Assembly (NCBI GenBank): GCA_008704415.1
Contig: VXIS01000049.1
Coordinates: 62,001 to 126,000 of the forward strand
Direction: 5' to 3'
Length of the DNA: 64,000 nucleotides
Source of the DNA: Sphaerosporella brunnea
Taxonomy: Eukaryota > Ascomycota > Pezizomycetes > Pezizales > Pyronemataceae
The notes beneath the pieces are model-generated. The model did no database searches. It had not been told where the DNA came from and was given only the letters and a program-made list of their open reading frames with translations. Position numbers and translations under genes: made by a program. Shown here one piece after another: positions 10,767 through 20,640 of the stretch (position 1 is its first letter; each line of letters starts with the position of its first letter).

Positions 10767-11969
10767 ATGGCAACCGCTACGAATGTACTTCACCAGACGC
10801 GCTTGCCTGACCAGCCGTGGGAGCCATTTTCACCAACACCAGCAATGACTGCACATATCGGGCGTCGACCCTCGCCCTCGCGTGCGTTGTTCGGCTCCGT
10901 CGACATCACCCCCGACTCTGAGAGCGTGCGCAGCGAAGACACGGAAGCATCGGCGCAGAACGGAAACCGGGAGCCGATCCTGGTGGAGTTGATCAGGGCA
11001 TTCGGAATCCAACCTCCGCGGCTGAAGTTTGTCGTTCCCGGTGATGGCAGGGTCTACACCCTACGGTCGGATGAACTGCGGACATATTGTGTACGTTTCG
11101 GTCACGCGTCGCGCGAACTGTGGTGGTGGTGGTCCGTCGGTAGGGATCAAGCTGACGTCAGCATGGAACCCCAGGACATGAAAATGGCCGTCGCCGACAA
11201 GATGCAGATAGATGTGGACACGGTGCTCGATATGAACCTCGACCCTATTCAGCCAAACGAGTGGAACAACGTATCCAGTAACTGGCCGTACTGTTTCGGG
11301 AAATTCACCGTGATCGGTCAGCCAATGTTTCCGGACCCCGTCCTCACAGTCGTGTGGAAGTCGAAGAATGTTGCCATAAAATGCTGGCTTCCATGTCCGA
11401 GGAGAATCACCGTGGAGGCCCTTCTTCCTATGGTGCAAGGATATCTGTTTCTACTGATCCAGTCACCACTGGATTTGCCCGTCGTTCCCCGATTCACACA
11501 GACCGAACTCTGCAAGCTTAGCATTGAGGATGGTTGTCCCCAGGACCGGGTGGACGTGATGCGAGACAAGGGATGTGCCCAGTGTCTGCAGCAACCAACG
11601 GTGTTTGTGGGATTTGCGGGAACAAAAGGACTGGTGGCTCACTCGCATTCGGCCGCAACCAGGGAACCGCAGATGGTGTTTGTGGTCGTGCAGAGCCTGT
11701 GGGTGGTGTTCCCCGGTCAGGAGCAGCCGAGGCCTGATCTCGTGGTTCCCGCAAGCCTAACCGTCAGCGAAGTCAAAGCCATCATCGAGAAGCAGTTTTG
11801 GGAAGCGCGGGGCCGGGACGAGGAGGAGGACACCGATGGGGTTCTCGCTGGACATGAAATGGTCACGGCGGCGCCCGGAGGATGCTGGGATGAAATCGCC
11901 GATCAGAATTCAACCGCTGTGGGAACCATGCGCATGGCGGTGCGCTCGATTCTCACGTACTATCAGTGA
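10767..11969 (+). CDS. Unrecognised 400-residue protein with a ubiquitin-like C-terminal stretch
   Basis: The frame is open from 10689, but I take the start as ATG 10767 (MATATNVLHQT) because a truncated second copy at 37.3-37.5 kb matches the leader and this N-terminus. The body contains strand-rich segments. Residues about 310-342 (LWVVFPGQEQ, then LTVSEVKAIIEKQFW) have the strand-strand-helix spacing of ubiquitin-like folds, and two earlier segments (near 85-155 and 180-250) may be related. CR effectors often carry ubiquitin-like headers, so a link with the nuclease-kinase gene is possible but unproven. The leader is C-rich (runs of C near 10658-10680). Intact, without introns, and unlike most of its surroundings. 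No family name can be given. Confidence 0.6.
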   Translation: MATATNVLHQTRLPDQPWEPFSPTPAMTAHIGRRPSPSRALFGSVDITPDSESVRSEDTEASAQNGNREPILVELIRAFGIQPPRLKFVVPGDGRVYTLRSDELRTYCVRFGHASRELWWWWSVGRDQADVSMEPQDMKMAVADKMQIDVDTVLDMNLDPIQPNEWNNVSSNWPYCFGKFTVIGQPMFPDPVLTVVWKSKNVAIKCWLPCPRRITVEALLPMVQGYLFLLIQSPLDLPVVPRFTQTELCKLSIEDGCPQDRVDVMRDKGCAQCLQQPTVFVGFAGTKGLVAHSHSAATREPQMVFVVVQSLWVVFPGQEQPRPDLVVPASLTVSEVKAIIEKQFWEARGRDEEEDTDGVLAGHEMVTAAPGGCWDEIADQNSTAVGTMRMAVRSILTYYQ

Positions 11970-12199
11970 CGGCGAGGGAACGTCTGCCTGCGCTATGAAG
12001 AGTTCGTCGGGGGGGGCATGATCCTCCATTTACACGCGCAATTGAGATTGAGTATACTTATCTGAGCCCCCGCAATCTCCCAGTGAGATACCGTGATGGG
12101 ATTAGGGTAACACCGAGTGACGAGCGATGTCCAGTGAGACTCGGAGGTGTATATAATCGCACTCAGACAAGCCTGTAGGATCGCAATGGGCCAGGGTTA

Positions 12200-12375
12200 G
12201 CTGAGGAGGCGAGACCGTCTCACTTGACCGCTAGCACCCGCACGGATAAATGCAATTCCATTCCACTTCACAACTATGTGCAAATCGAGCAGCGTGTACA
12301 GTTGACGTGCAACGAAGAAACAAAAAAAGATGCACGTTTACGAATGCCCATTGCACCTCCAGTTGCAGCTGTGCA
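12200..12375 (-). repeat. Diverged, truncated SINE-related fragment
   Basis: Contains GAGGAGGCGAGACCGTCTCA, also seen at 13514 and, reversed, at about 37145, and GATGCACGTTTACGAATGCC, which matches the 3' end of the tRNA-derived SINE at 13.1 and 19.6 kb. The tRNA-like part is missing. A TATA-like TGTATATAATCG lies just before it at about 12148. Confidence 0.5.
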
Positions 12376-13049
12376 TCGTGGGGCAACTGCAAGAAACGGC
12401 CGGTAACCGCCTGTGAAACCAGCTTGCTGAGTACTGCTATCGCCATAAGCCTTTATGTTTTCGAGCATGTTGCAACACCGTCGTAACCTCCCTTGCTAGA
12501 ATAGGGCCTCTCTTTCCTGGTCGCAAGTACAGTAGAACATCTCTATGAGAATACCCCTTATAAGAATAACCTCTGTATAAGACTGCGTTGCCCCGGTCCC
12601 GACGGTTTTGTATGCGGAATAAGAATGTTGTATTTATTAGAATATTGTTATAACAACGCGAAAACTTTATATGGTATTCTTATAAAAAGAGCGGCTGAGC
12701 AGCGCTGGGAAAAAGCAATTATCGCCCCTGCTATCATCCGTAGTGCCGCGGCGAGCGAGCGTTCTCCTTCCCATCTCAACACCGGTCATCACTCGTACGC
12801 CAAGGCAACATACTCGGATCGGCTAGAGAGTCATACTCCATGTCGCAACACAGACTCTCATCAAAAATGTCAGTCTCGGAGAAGATTGCCGAGCTTCTTG
12901 ACCGGGACCAGGCCTCGGTTTAAGTCGCTCCGCAGTATCGTCGCTCAAGCTCTTCCACGGCTGCGCCCCAGCATGCTAGATCTGTGTAGTCATCGACACC
13001 AGCCCATGAACTCCCACCAATGGAGGGGAGCGAGCGAACGCAGACAATT

Positions 13050-13490
13050 GCGGCCCTCCAGGTGAAAGGGTTGATGTGCAGTAGGGAAAGAAAAAAGGTG
13101 CACGTCTATGAATGCCCGTTGCCGGGGTTACCAGCTCCACTGCGGCCTCGCAGCCTCCTGTCTCAGACCGTAATTGCAGTGAATGGTAACCGGGGCATTA
13201 CGAACCAGCGTCTCTGCCTGACTAATCAGTGCAGATCCCGCTGTCGGACAACCCTGCTCACCCCGGCACACACGTGACGGGGCCCCTCAATACTGTTTCC
13301 GCAGGGGATTCCAGCCGGGCTCGAACGCGGCCGCAGCCGCATTGAGCTTAAGGTCCGGACTGCGGAGACAGGTCAGCTAACCATTGCGCCACGAAGGCGC
13401 GTGCAGTGGGGAATCCGTTTCCCCGTCCGTGAACGCACTGGATCGCTTATACCGATGCCGGCTGAATACAATACAGCGCCAAAATGGTTC
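13050..13490 (-). mobile_element. tRNA-derived SINE, copy 1
   Basis: On the minus strand it runs from ACCATTTTGGCG through a tRNA-like head with an internal promoter, box A TGGCGCAATGGTTAGC (13390-13375) and box B GTTCGAGCCC (13326-13317), to a T-run at about 13091-13096 that could end Pol III transcription. The body (CCCCGTCACGTGTGTGCCGG and following) is shared with copies at 19.6-20.1 and 36.65-37.05 kb. It cannot be a functional tRNA because of the long sequence between the boxes and the unrelated body. Confidence 0.85.
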
Positions 13491-13620
13491 TATAGTGAAC
13501 TAAAGTGCATCGAGGAGGCAACACCGTCTCACTTCACCGTGAGTACCGGCACACATAAACAGAATGGTAGAGCTAGGTACGGGCTCCGCTCCAGAATGGT
13601 AGCGCTCGCTCGCTTCGCTT

Positions 13621-13690
13621 GAGCCTCCAGAAACCCGCCACATCGGTAAACGCCACCGGAAAACGCCACCCCAACTGCTCTACACAGAGA
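13621..13690 (+). repeat. Dispersed repeat shared with 56.78 kb
   Basis: GAGCCTCCAGAAA, then CACCGGAAAACGCCAC and CTGCTCTA, recurs at 56775-56825. The upstream part of that second copy (TCAAATCGCAAAATCTC type) also occurs near 51305. A low-copy repeat of unknown type. Confidence 0.6.
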
Positions 13691-14284
13691 TAAAGATTTA
13701 ACGGAAACGTGGTTACGGTGTATAAGGCGGTGCCATATAAGTCGTGCTTTTGCCGCCGCCTGCTGGACAGCCACGTGCACCACAAGGAACCCATCGCGAC
13801 CGTTTACTGAGATATGCTATGACTAAGGGTTCGCGCATGGATGCATCGTACGCCGCTATTGTTATGGAGTGCGGAAAAGGAACCTGGTGGAATTGAGAAT
13901 TCCTGTTGACGCGGCTTGAAGAGGTAGCCATTCCTATATTCCATGCTGTAACTGGCCGCCCTAGCCTGGCTCTTCCCGATCGGCTTACCCTCGCGCTGCC
14001 TGGCCGGCGGACGCTCGCGCTCTGACCGGCTGCCGATCACTCATCATGACCCTCGCTCTCTGCCGCATGCTCATTCTCGCTCATGAAAGCATCCTCAACT
14101 TCTCTCTGTCCATCGGCGGCATCCCTGGTATTTGTAGGCTTATTATTGATGCCGTGGAGTTCCCAGCCATTGAGGCTCTCGTGATTGAGGCCGCTTTTGA
14201 GCAGTGATGGAATTCCACAGAATGTTGTCGATCAACCCGCCTTGGGCCCTCGTTTTTCATCTTCGCCCCCGCCGACGGGCTGTC

Positions 14285-14447
14285 TCCCGGTACCTAGCCA
14301 GGTATAACAAAAGGCTCGAGAAAACGCTTCGCTCGGAAAGCAACAGGCTGGAGCTGGCTCGGCGCGCCGAAGAGTCAAGCTTCCCTCGGCTCTGCTCGAG
14401 GCTTGAGCTTTTAGCTCGAGCCGGCTCGGTTTATGTCCATCACTAGG
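14285..14447 (-). mobile_element. hAT-like transposon end with CTCGAG-rich subterminal region
   Basis: On the minus strand it begins TAGTGATGGACATAAACCGA and continues with many GCTCGAGC motifs. YAGTGATGG-type ends and clustered short subterminal repeats are usual in hAT elements. A similar CTCGAG-rich block lies at 60250-60390. No transposase remains and the far end is not clear. Confidence 0.5.
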
Positions 14448-14459
14448 TCTCGCAGTCTG

Positions 14460-15020
14460 AGGATCTTCAGGCTCTTTGAAAGGGTGACCACCCTTCGCTC
14501 CGCATCCCCAATATGGAAGTACAACTGTCTTTCTTGATTCACCGGACCATATACATTGCGACTTCATTCCAGCAGGGTCTGAAAAATATACGGTTGTTGA
14601 CATTGTGCGAGTAGCGTAAAATTAAGTGGTGGGCACAAGCTCTATACGGAGGCGGCCCATCGCCGCCGCCAACAGGCCGCAACAACCCGGTTCTTGACCC
14701 GTCCATTTCCCACTGCTGCGCAAGCTCACTTAACGAACTGGAGTTTTGGAGACGACGCTACCTGCGATCCCATATCTCACAAAACGAAGTGGACTGGGCT
14801 GCCATACATCGGGTAATGCACCTTCACCAGCTGGAATAGGGCACGGTCAACTGCAGCGGAGAATCCCCAGATTGTCGCCCAAGGAGAACTCTCGTATCTT
14901 CACCGAGTTTAACGTTTACCTGCATCACTTCGCAGTCAAGCCTTAGTTGTCCCCAAACCCTTCTAGATGCCCTCTAAGAATGGGTCAGTCATTATGTCTC
15001 GAAATGTGTAGAGACTCATA
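14460..15020. other. No recognisable gene
   Basis: Short overlapping frames only; no motif or repeat recognised. Confidence 0.45.
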
Positions 15021-15895
15021 CCGAATCTACTCGACAATGGTTCCATATTTTGAAACGTGAAATTCCGACTTTCTGCGCGTGCGCGAGACGGGACCGCTTA
15101 ACCGAATATCAAAAAGTTTTATTTTCATGAAAACGTAGACGTGGTTCCATCAGATTCGACCGGCGGAAAACCTGGAAAAAACGGGTAAAGATATGTTCGG
15201 AGCAGTGAGGAAGGCATGATGCTGCGATAATCAAGAACTTTTGGGGGCAAAAGGACGCCGGCCACGACTCCTGAATATTGTGGCAAAGTATGTACAGTTT
15301 AACGTTTTCCCCCGTGATCTTGGTACCGAGAAGCATGTAAGTCCAGCAAGTGACCTTTTTTCAGCTAAAGGAGCCAAACCGTTTCTTTGTTTTGTCATTG
15401 AGACTCGAAGGAGTGAAGTAAAGAGCTTGCGGTTGCAGCTCGCTTGGGACCACGCTTTGGAGGTGGAGTTCTCTGTCGATCCACTCGCGGGGTGGAACTC
15501 AAACGGGCGGGTATTGGCATTGTTCCAGGGCTTGGTGACCTCGGCGCAGGAGGGACTGGAGAGCACCAGATCCGGCTCAACGAACAGGGATTTGGGCCCG
15601 GTACTGTGCCTGGTGCAGGAGATGATGGTACCGGTAAAGGACATGCGGCCGATGTGCGTTCTCTCGTGGGAAGACCGGTCCGGGATTGCTGCATTTCTCG
15701 ACATGAACGTATGTATGGCGGCCAGAATTGATCACAATCGCGCCAGCTGTGATGAAAGGCCGCTTGAATACACGTCCTGTCATGGCGACGTCATTAGCCT
15801 CGACGTCAAAAAGGAACTTTTGGCCTGGCGCGAGCACGCGCAAAAAGTCAAAATTTAACCTTCGAAAGTGGTTCCATATTCTCTAGTAGATTCGG
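15021..15895. mobile_element. 875-bp element with long imperfect terminal inverted repeats
   Basis: The left end starts CCGAATCTACTCGACAATGG and the right end, on the minus strand, CCGAATCTACTAGAGAATAT. The two stay alignable for about 70 bp, ending in GACTTTCTGCGCGTGCGCGAG and GACTTTTTGCGCGTGCTCGCG types (roughly 75% identical by eye). A clear target-site duplication is not visible. The size and TIRs fit a non-autonomous DNA transposon, but most of the inside is an open frame. Confidence 0.7.
15241..15858 (+). CDS. 205-codon ORF inside the TIR element, unrecognised
   Basis: Open from ATG 15241 to a TAA inside the right TIR. It encodes a protein without a family motif I recognise; the C-terminus is Lys-rich. 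The opposite strand is also open (15704-15231) and contains EPDLVL and CAEVTKPW, a spacing reminiscent of the Asp and E-x-K of PD-(D/E)XK domains in fungal nuclease-kinase proteins. I cannot decide which strand, if either, is coding. Confidence 0.3.
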   Translation: MGAKGRRPRLLNIVAKYVQFNVFPRDLGTEKHVSPASDLFSAKGAKPFLCFVIETRRSEVKSLRLQLAWDHALEVEFSVDPLAGWNSNGRVLALFQGLVTSAQEGLESTRSGSTNRDLGPVLCLVQEMMVPVKDMRPMCVLSWEDRSGIAAFLDMNVCMAARIDHNRASCDERPLEYTSCHGDVISLDVKKELLAWREHAQKVKI

Positions 15896-16095
15896 TGTTC
15901 ACATACACCGTCCTTGCCTACCTCCTACCCATTCACCTCCCGCGTACCTCCCCTACGCCCTCTCAGAACCCAGCCTACGGATAACCACACAAAGAAGGAA
16001 GATTCGCGAACCGCACAAGCGCCCCCTTTGAGTCATCAGGTCTCTTCAGCGGACGGGGTTGACCTGTCACGTAGTAGCTGTATGACAGCGTCATT

Positions 16096-16961
16096 GCTGT
16101 AACGGGTTGCTGTGTATCGGGGTCTCTCCCCCACCGACGTTGGCGCCTTTCTCGAGGAGCAAACGGGAAACCGACGTCTGCCCGCCCATCGCCGCAAAGT
16201 GAAGGGGGTCCGTCCGTTCTGGTCGCCGACAGCCAAGTCAACGGCGTTCGCAATCAGTATCCGCACAACCTCTTCATCCCCCGTACTTGCAGCAGTGAAC
16301 AACGCGGTCCTCCCTCTCTTGTCGACCGCGGAGACGTTGGCGCCCTTCGAAATGAGTAGCTCACACACAACCGCAATGTCCTTCATTCGCCGTCCATCGC
16401 CGCGGTGTCATTCCGTCCGCTGCCGCGGCACAGACCACGGCGCCATCTTCAATGAGCAGCATGGCCACCACATCATGCCCGTTGATCGCCGCACAGTGCA
16501 GTGGGGTCCCGCCCTCGCAGGCAAGGAGCATGGCCGAGGGGTTCGTAATCGCTCGCTGGACGTGTGCCTCGGGGTTGCCAGCAGATATGATGGCGGCCGT
16601 GATGTTGGCACCGCGATCGATCAGCAGTCGGACCAGCGCGTCGCTGCCGCTAGCGGCTGCAAAGTGTAAAAGCGTGGCCACGGCCTGACTGCATTGGTAT
16701 GCGGTCACGGTGCAATCGACCGGAAGGCCCTCATCAAGGAGGTAGGTAAGCAGGCGGACGTTGTTGCTCAGCACAACGCGGCAAAGATGGGTGCTCAGGG
16801 ACTCTCGGACGCGTCCGAAAAGCGGCAGTGTGAAAATGATATGCAAGGACCGGCACGTGCGGGATAGAGCGCTGAGGTTGGGCACCGAAAGGAGATCGCG
16901 GATGTCGAAGAGCGTTTCGGTCGGCAACGCGAGGAAGGGGGGGGGGGTGGCTTGACGACAT
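16096..16961 (-). pseudogene. F-box/ankyrin-repeat protein, frameshifted
   Basis: From ATG 16961 the protein has an F-box (FLALPTETLFDIRDLL and following), then ankyrin repeats (ATLLHFAAASGSDALVRLL, TPLHCAAINGHDVVAMLLIE, TALFTAASTGDEEVVRILI, LHFAAMGGQTSVSRLLLEKG). F-box/ankyrin proteins recruit substrates to SCF ubiquitin ligases; that role is family knowledge. Three breaks are visible: an 11-C homopolymer right after the start (16937-16947), where 10 would keep frame; a shift near 16390 between two ankyrin repeats; and one lost base in a C-run near 16200. The last repeat ends with a stop near 16099. Homopolymer breaks could partly be sequencing error. Confidence 0.8.
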
Positions 16962-16999
16962 GATGGTGGTTTGGTGGTTTGGGCGTGACGCGATGATGA

Positions 17000-17990
17000 C
17001 ACAGGAAAAAACATGAGAGCTGGGTGGGAAACGCGTAGGTAAACAACCTCCGACGGGGTTGACAACCGGGCTGCAGCAAAAATCGGTTGGCAACCGTACG
17101 GCCATGTGCTTTTGGTGATACACGCGAGGCGTGTTTTCTGCTGGGACGCAGGCGAGTTTTGCTCAAGGAGCCACCGGCATTCTGCTACAATTTGTAAGCA
17201 CAATGCCTCATCCATTCAAAAGAATAGCAGTCGTACCTTCTGTATATATATTTTTTTTGTATAGGGAAGCCACCAGGAGTGTATCCTAGGGAAGTGGCTG
17301 AGGAGTCCTGCGGGGGAAGCTGTCGAAGGAGAGACATTGGGCGGGTAAGCAGAACCATTCACAGGCCGGCGCTCCTGGGTGCTGGTGAGGGTTATCTTCA
17401 CTGCTGAGCACTCGGACCATTTCCACTGGCTTTAAATTTCGTGCTGAAGTGCGCCGGCTCGCGCGCGTGTTTTCAGCACGAAGGGCAGTTCCGATGGGGC
17501 GACGTTTTCGGGAGTCAAAAACTGGAGCCAGTAGTAGTGGTGGTTGTCAACCACCCGATGTCACTCGTGATACACTGGATATCACTCAACCGGTACGAAT
17601 TAGCAGTGCAAGGTCATGTACGTGGCGCAATCGCTGCATTTTCACCGAGAATTGAGTTGTCAGGAACTACTGCGAGTTCTGTTCCTCCCTCGCATCCTCC
17701 CTACATATAGCCCACATGATGGCGGCGCTCCCACACACAACCTCGGCAGAGCCACAACAGAGAGCCTCAACACGGAGCCGCAATGCACCGCCACAATGCA
17801 GCGCGACCAAACCTTATCCGCACATCGCGCCGTGACAGTAGCGCCATCTTATAGCTCAGCTGCAGAAAAGCGCTTTCATCCGGTGGGAGGAGCCGTGGGT
17901 TTTCCAAGAGCCCAGGCCTCCAAAACTGGGCAAGAGGGTAAATGAACGAGGATGGGCAAGCAAATTGTCAAAGGACGGAGACACTTTCTC
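17000..17990. other. No recognisable gene
   Basis: Contains T-rich sequence near 17245-17260 and short frames on both strands. Nothing matches a family I know. Confidence 0.45.
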
Positions 17991-17994
17991 GTTC

Positions 17995-18068
17995 GTTTTC
18001 TCGCAGCCATGGTTTGTTTGTTTTGATCATATTGCATTCGGCCGCTTGCGGCCATGGCATATAGTGTA
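17995..18068 (-). repeat. Dispersed repeat module (copy C)
   Basis: On the minus strand: ATATGCCATGGCCGCAAGCG, then GCCGAATGCAATATGATCAAAACAAAC. It matches the core of the modules at 10.3, 20.2, 40.0, 45.2 and 55.1 kb. Confidence 0.7.
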
Positions 18069-18242
18069 CAGAATCACCACCGCCCCTAGGCACGTGGCCT
18101 ACTGTGGGGTCCGCTCCAGTGAAAAAAAAGGAAAGAAGACAAGCAACCAGCAAGCCTAGATCGCACCGAGGAGATTCATGACAAAAGATCGGGACAAAAG
18201 AGACAGGTTCAGGCGCTATTCGGCCACATCCCAACGCTCGCG

Positions 18243-19088
18243 CTACTCAAGAAGGCCATCACTGCCTCTATGCAGCGCTCGTCCGCCAACAGGTCTCTGA
18301 CCGACGTATTGGCCTTTCGCCTCCGCTTGCCCCCCGTCGCGAGTCGCCTCGGCCACCGCCTTCCATAGGGTAGTTTGTTTCGCCACCGTCGGCATGTCTT
18401 GAAGACGTGGTTTCGGGTCTGTATCGCCAGGACCGGCCGGCTGTAGAAAATCGGACCAGTGCTCGCGCTTGGCTCTGCGGATCGCTGCTCTCAGGGATCG
18501 CCGCGCATTCTTGACAGCCTGGTGGGCGGTGCCTTGACGCCTTGGAAAGGAGCGTTTGACTGCGGTCAAAACCGGACGGCGCTGGTCCATGTCCTCGTTC
18601 TACCAGCGCTTGGACCGGGCGCAGGTGCGGAGGGGTTTACTGTGATCCTGCAGGACTTTAACCAGGGTATCGGAGATCCAGTTGGCTTCTTCGTCCAGTC
18701 GAATCCGAGGATCGTCGGTCCGGACCGGTGGCCGGCTGCCAGCCTCGCGGTGCCAGGCTCATTCTGCCTCCCACTGCTGTTCCTCTGTCATGCCGGCGAT
18801 ATCCCAGCCAGTCAGCTCCTTGATGGTGCCGGAGTCCGAGTCCGCGGGGCGGTTCTCCAGGCAACCCCAGGCCAGGAGCGCGTGATGGGAGCCTGTCGCG
18901 TGGCCGGGCGCGTCCGCGGTCCAGCGATTGACGTCGCAGTCATGGTACAGCGGGCACAGCCGCAGCCGCACCTCGAGCTCACCCAAAGCTGGCACAAAAT
19001 CTTCTCCCTCCGCCTCTACCAGTGGTGTTGGCCTCGGCGGATTGATTCGCGCTGGCCCGTGGCCACTCAAATCGCAAGCCATAATCAA
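18243..19088 (-). pseudogene. LINE (non-LTR retrotransposon) ORF2 fragment
   Basis: One frame runs from 19088 to 18243 through two stops: TGA 18761-18759 and TAG 18602-18600. The N-terminal part resembles the end of the apurinic-type endonuclease domain (WTADAPGHATGSHHALLAW, like the family's GSDH motif). Then comes the linker before the reverse transcriptase, with an Arg/Lys-rich helix (ARRSLRAAIRRAKREHW) typical of fungal LINEs. The reverse transcriptase itself is absent. Past 18290 the likely coding moves to another frame (LLADERCIEAVMAFL). A 5'- and 3'-truncated dead copy. Confidence 0.65.
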
Positions 19089-19244
19089 CGCGATAGCTGC
19101 ACCAGGTCCTGTAGTGACGTGTGGTCACTTACATTTGGGATTTCTGTCAGGTATCGCTTGAGAAAACGCAAAGCCATCACGTAGGGTATGGCGTCTCCTG
19201 TTCCTACCAGGGAAAGATACCATCCCGTGGAAAATGGGTACACT

Positions 19245-19540
19245 AACAGCCTCGTAGATGCACACAGCACAGTCCCGATTTGATGATACGAGGGGTTACG
19301 CTGGCGGTGTTGTAGATGGAGTCAGGGATCTCGAAGGGAGTGCTGCGCTTGTTGGCGATGGAGGATGTTCTGCATACATGTGTTGTCTTTACGGGTATGA
19401 CATGATGCCAATACATTCCAGGACGTGATGCCCGATTGCCGACTATGACTGTGGTAGGTCGGCATTGCGGCATGTTCTTGGTCACGACCACTGCCATGAC
19501 AGTCCCAATTTTGTGATTTGAATATATTTCATGCGGCGGA
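19245..19540. other. No recognisable gene
   Basis: A 121-codon minus-strand frame (19608-19243) crosses into the SINE and has no domain I know, so I treat it as chance. Confidence 0.4.
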
Positions 19541-19554
19541 ATGGAGACTATTGC

Positions 19555-20092
19555 GACCCTCCAGGTCAAAGGGTTCATGTGCAATAAGGAAATGAAAGAA
19601 CGGTGCACGTCTATGAATGCCCGTTGTCGGGGTTACCAGCTCCACTGCGGCCTCGCTGCCTGACTAAGCAGGGCAGATCCCGCTGTCGGACAACCCTGCT
19701 CACCCCGGCACACACGTAACGGGGCCCAGGGCCCGGGGCCCCTCAAGACCATCTCCGCCGGGGATTACCGCCGGGCTCGAACGCGGCCGCTGCCGCATTG
19801 AGCGTAAGGTCCGGACTGCGGAGACAGGTCAGCTAACCATTGAGCCACGAAGGCGCGTGCGTTGAGGTACACGTTTCGGCGGCGGGACCGCTTATATCGA
19901 CGCCGACTGCAACACCCTAACTACCAGTGTTCTCAACAGCCAGCCCGCCCGGCCGGCGGCGTTGGGCTGATGTGGGCGGACCAAGAAGCCCAGCTGGCTG
20001 TTTGGGCTGATGAAAAAGCACGCCCGACGGTTTGGGCTGGCTACTGAGAACACTGCGGACTGCAATACGACGCCAAAATGGTTATCTGTTCC
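19555..20092 (-). mobile_element. tRNA-derived SINE, copy 2, interrupted by a MITE
   Basis: Same order as copy 1 on the minus strand: ACCATTTTGGCG end at about 20092, box A near 19850-19835, box B near 19786-19777, then the shared body to about 19555. Relative to the other copies it holds extra sequence between 19910 and 20060 that contains the 131-bp insertion listed next. Confidence 0.8.
19925..20055. mobile_element. 131-bp MITE nested in the SINE
   Basis: Left end CAGTGTTCTCAACAGCCAGC and right end (minus strand) CAGTGTTCTCAGTAGCCAGC: 18 of 20 positions match. It has no coding capacity. Copies 1 and 3 of the SINE lack it, giving an empty-site comparison. CAGTG ends fit hAT-type MITEs, though I see no clean 8-bp target duplication. 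Confidence 0.75.
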
Positions 20093-20154
20093 GCATATCC
20101 TCTCCTCTCAAGTCACGCCCGTCTGTGGACATCTGAGGTCCAAGGGTAGACTTT

Positions 20155-20275
20155 GTATATAGCCACATGTCATGGCCGCAAGCCGCCGAATGCATCATGA
20201 TTAAGACCAAAAAAAACCCAGCCCCGCCGATGGGAAAAAATTCAATTCTCTATATACACCGACCGTCCACCTCCT
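20155..20275 (+). repeat. Dispersed repeat module (copy B)
   Basis: Matches 10325-10205 over the whole 120 bp, including GCCGATGGGAAAAAA and a following pyrimidine-rich tract. It ends about 365 bp before the CenH3 remnant. Confidence 0.7.
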
Positions 20276-20640
20276 TTCCCCAGTGTTCCTCCTCCCTCCT
20301 CTTTTTCCTCCTCCTCCTCTCCTCCCCCAAGCCCTCCCCGCCGCTGCTCCTCCCCATTGGTCCACCCACCCCCGGCCATGCCTTCCACTCCTCTGTCCCT
20401 AACCTACCAGACAACACGAGGGGGCCCAAGGTACTCGCGTACAGAGGCGTGAACGGGGACGAGAAAAGGAGCCGAGACGAGATCCGGAGGTGGGACGGGA
20501 GGAGCGGTGCACGAGTCTAGAATTCAGATTGGAACAGAGGTACTCAGATTGACATACGAAATTTCAGTGAAGAAGAAAGGAAAACAAGCAACAAAGCGGA
20601 AGCGAAGGCCCCTTATATCGTTCACGTCAGCGCACGCGTC

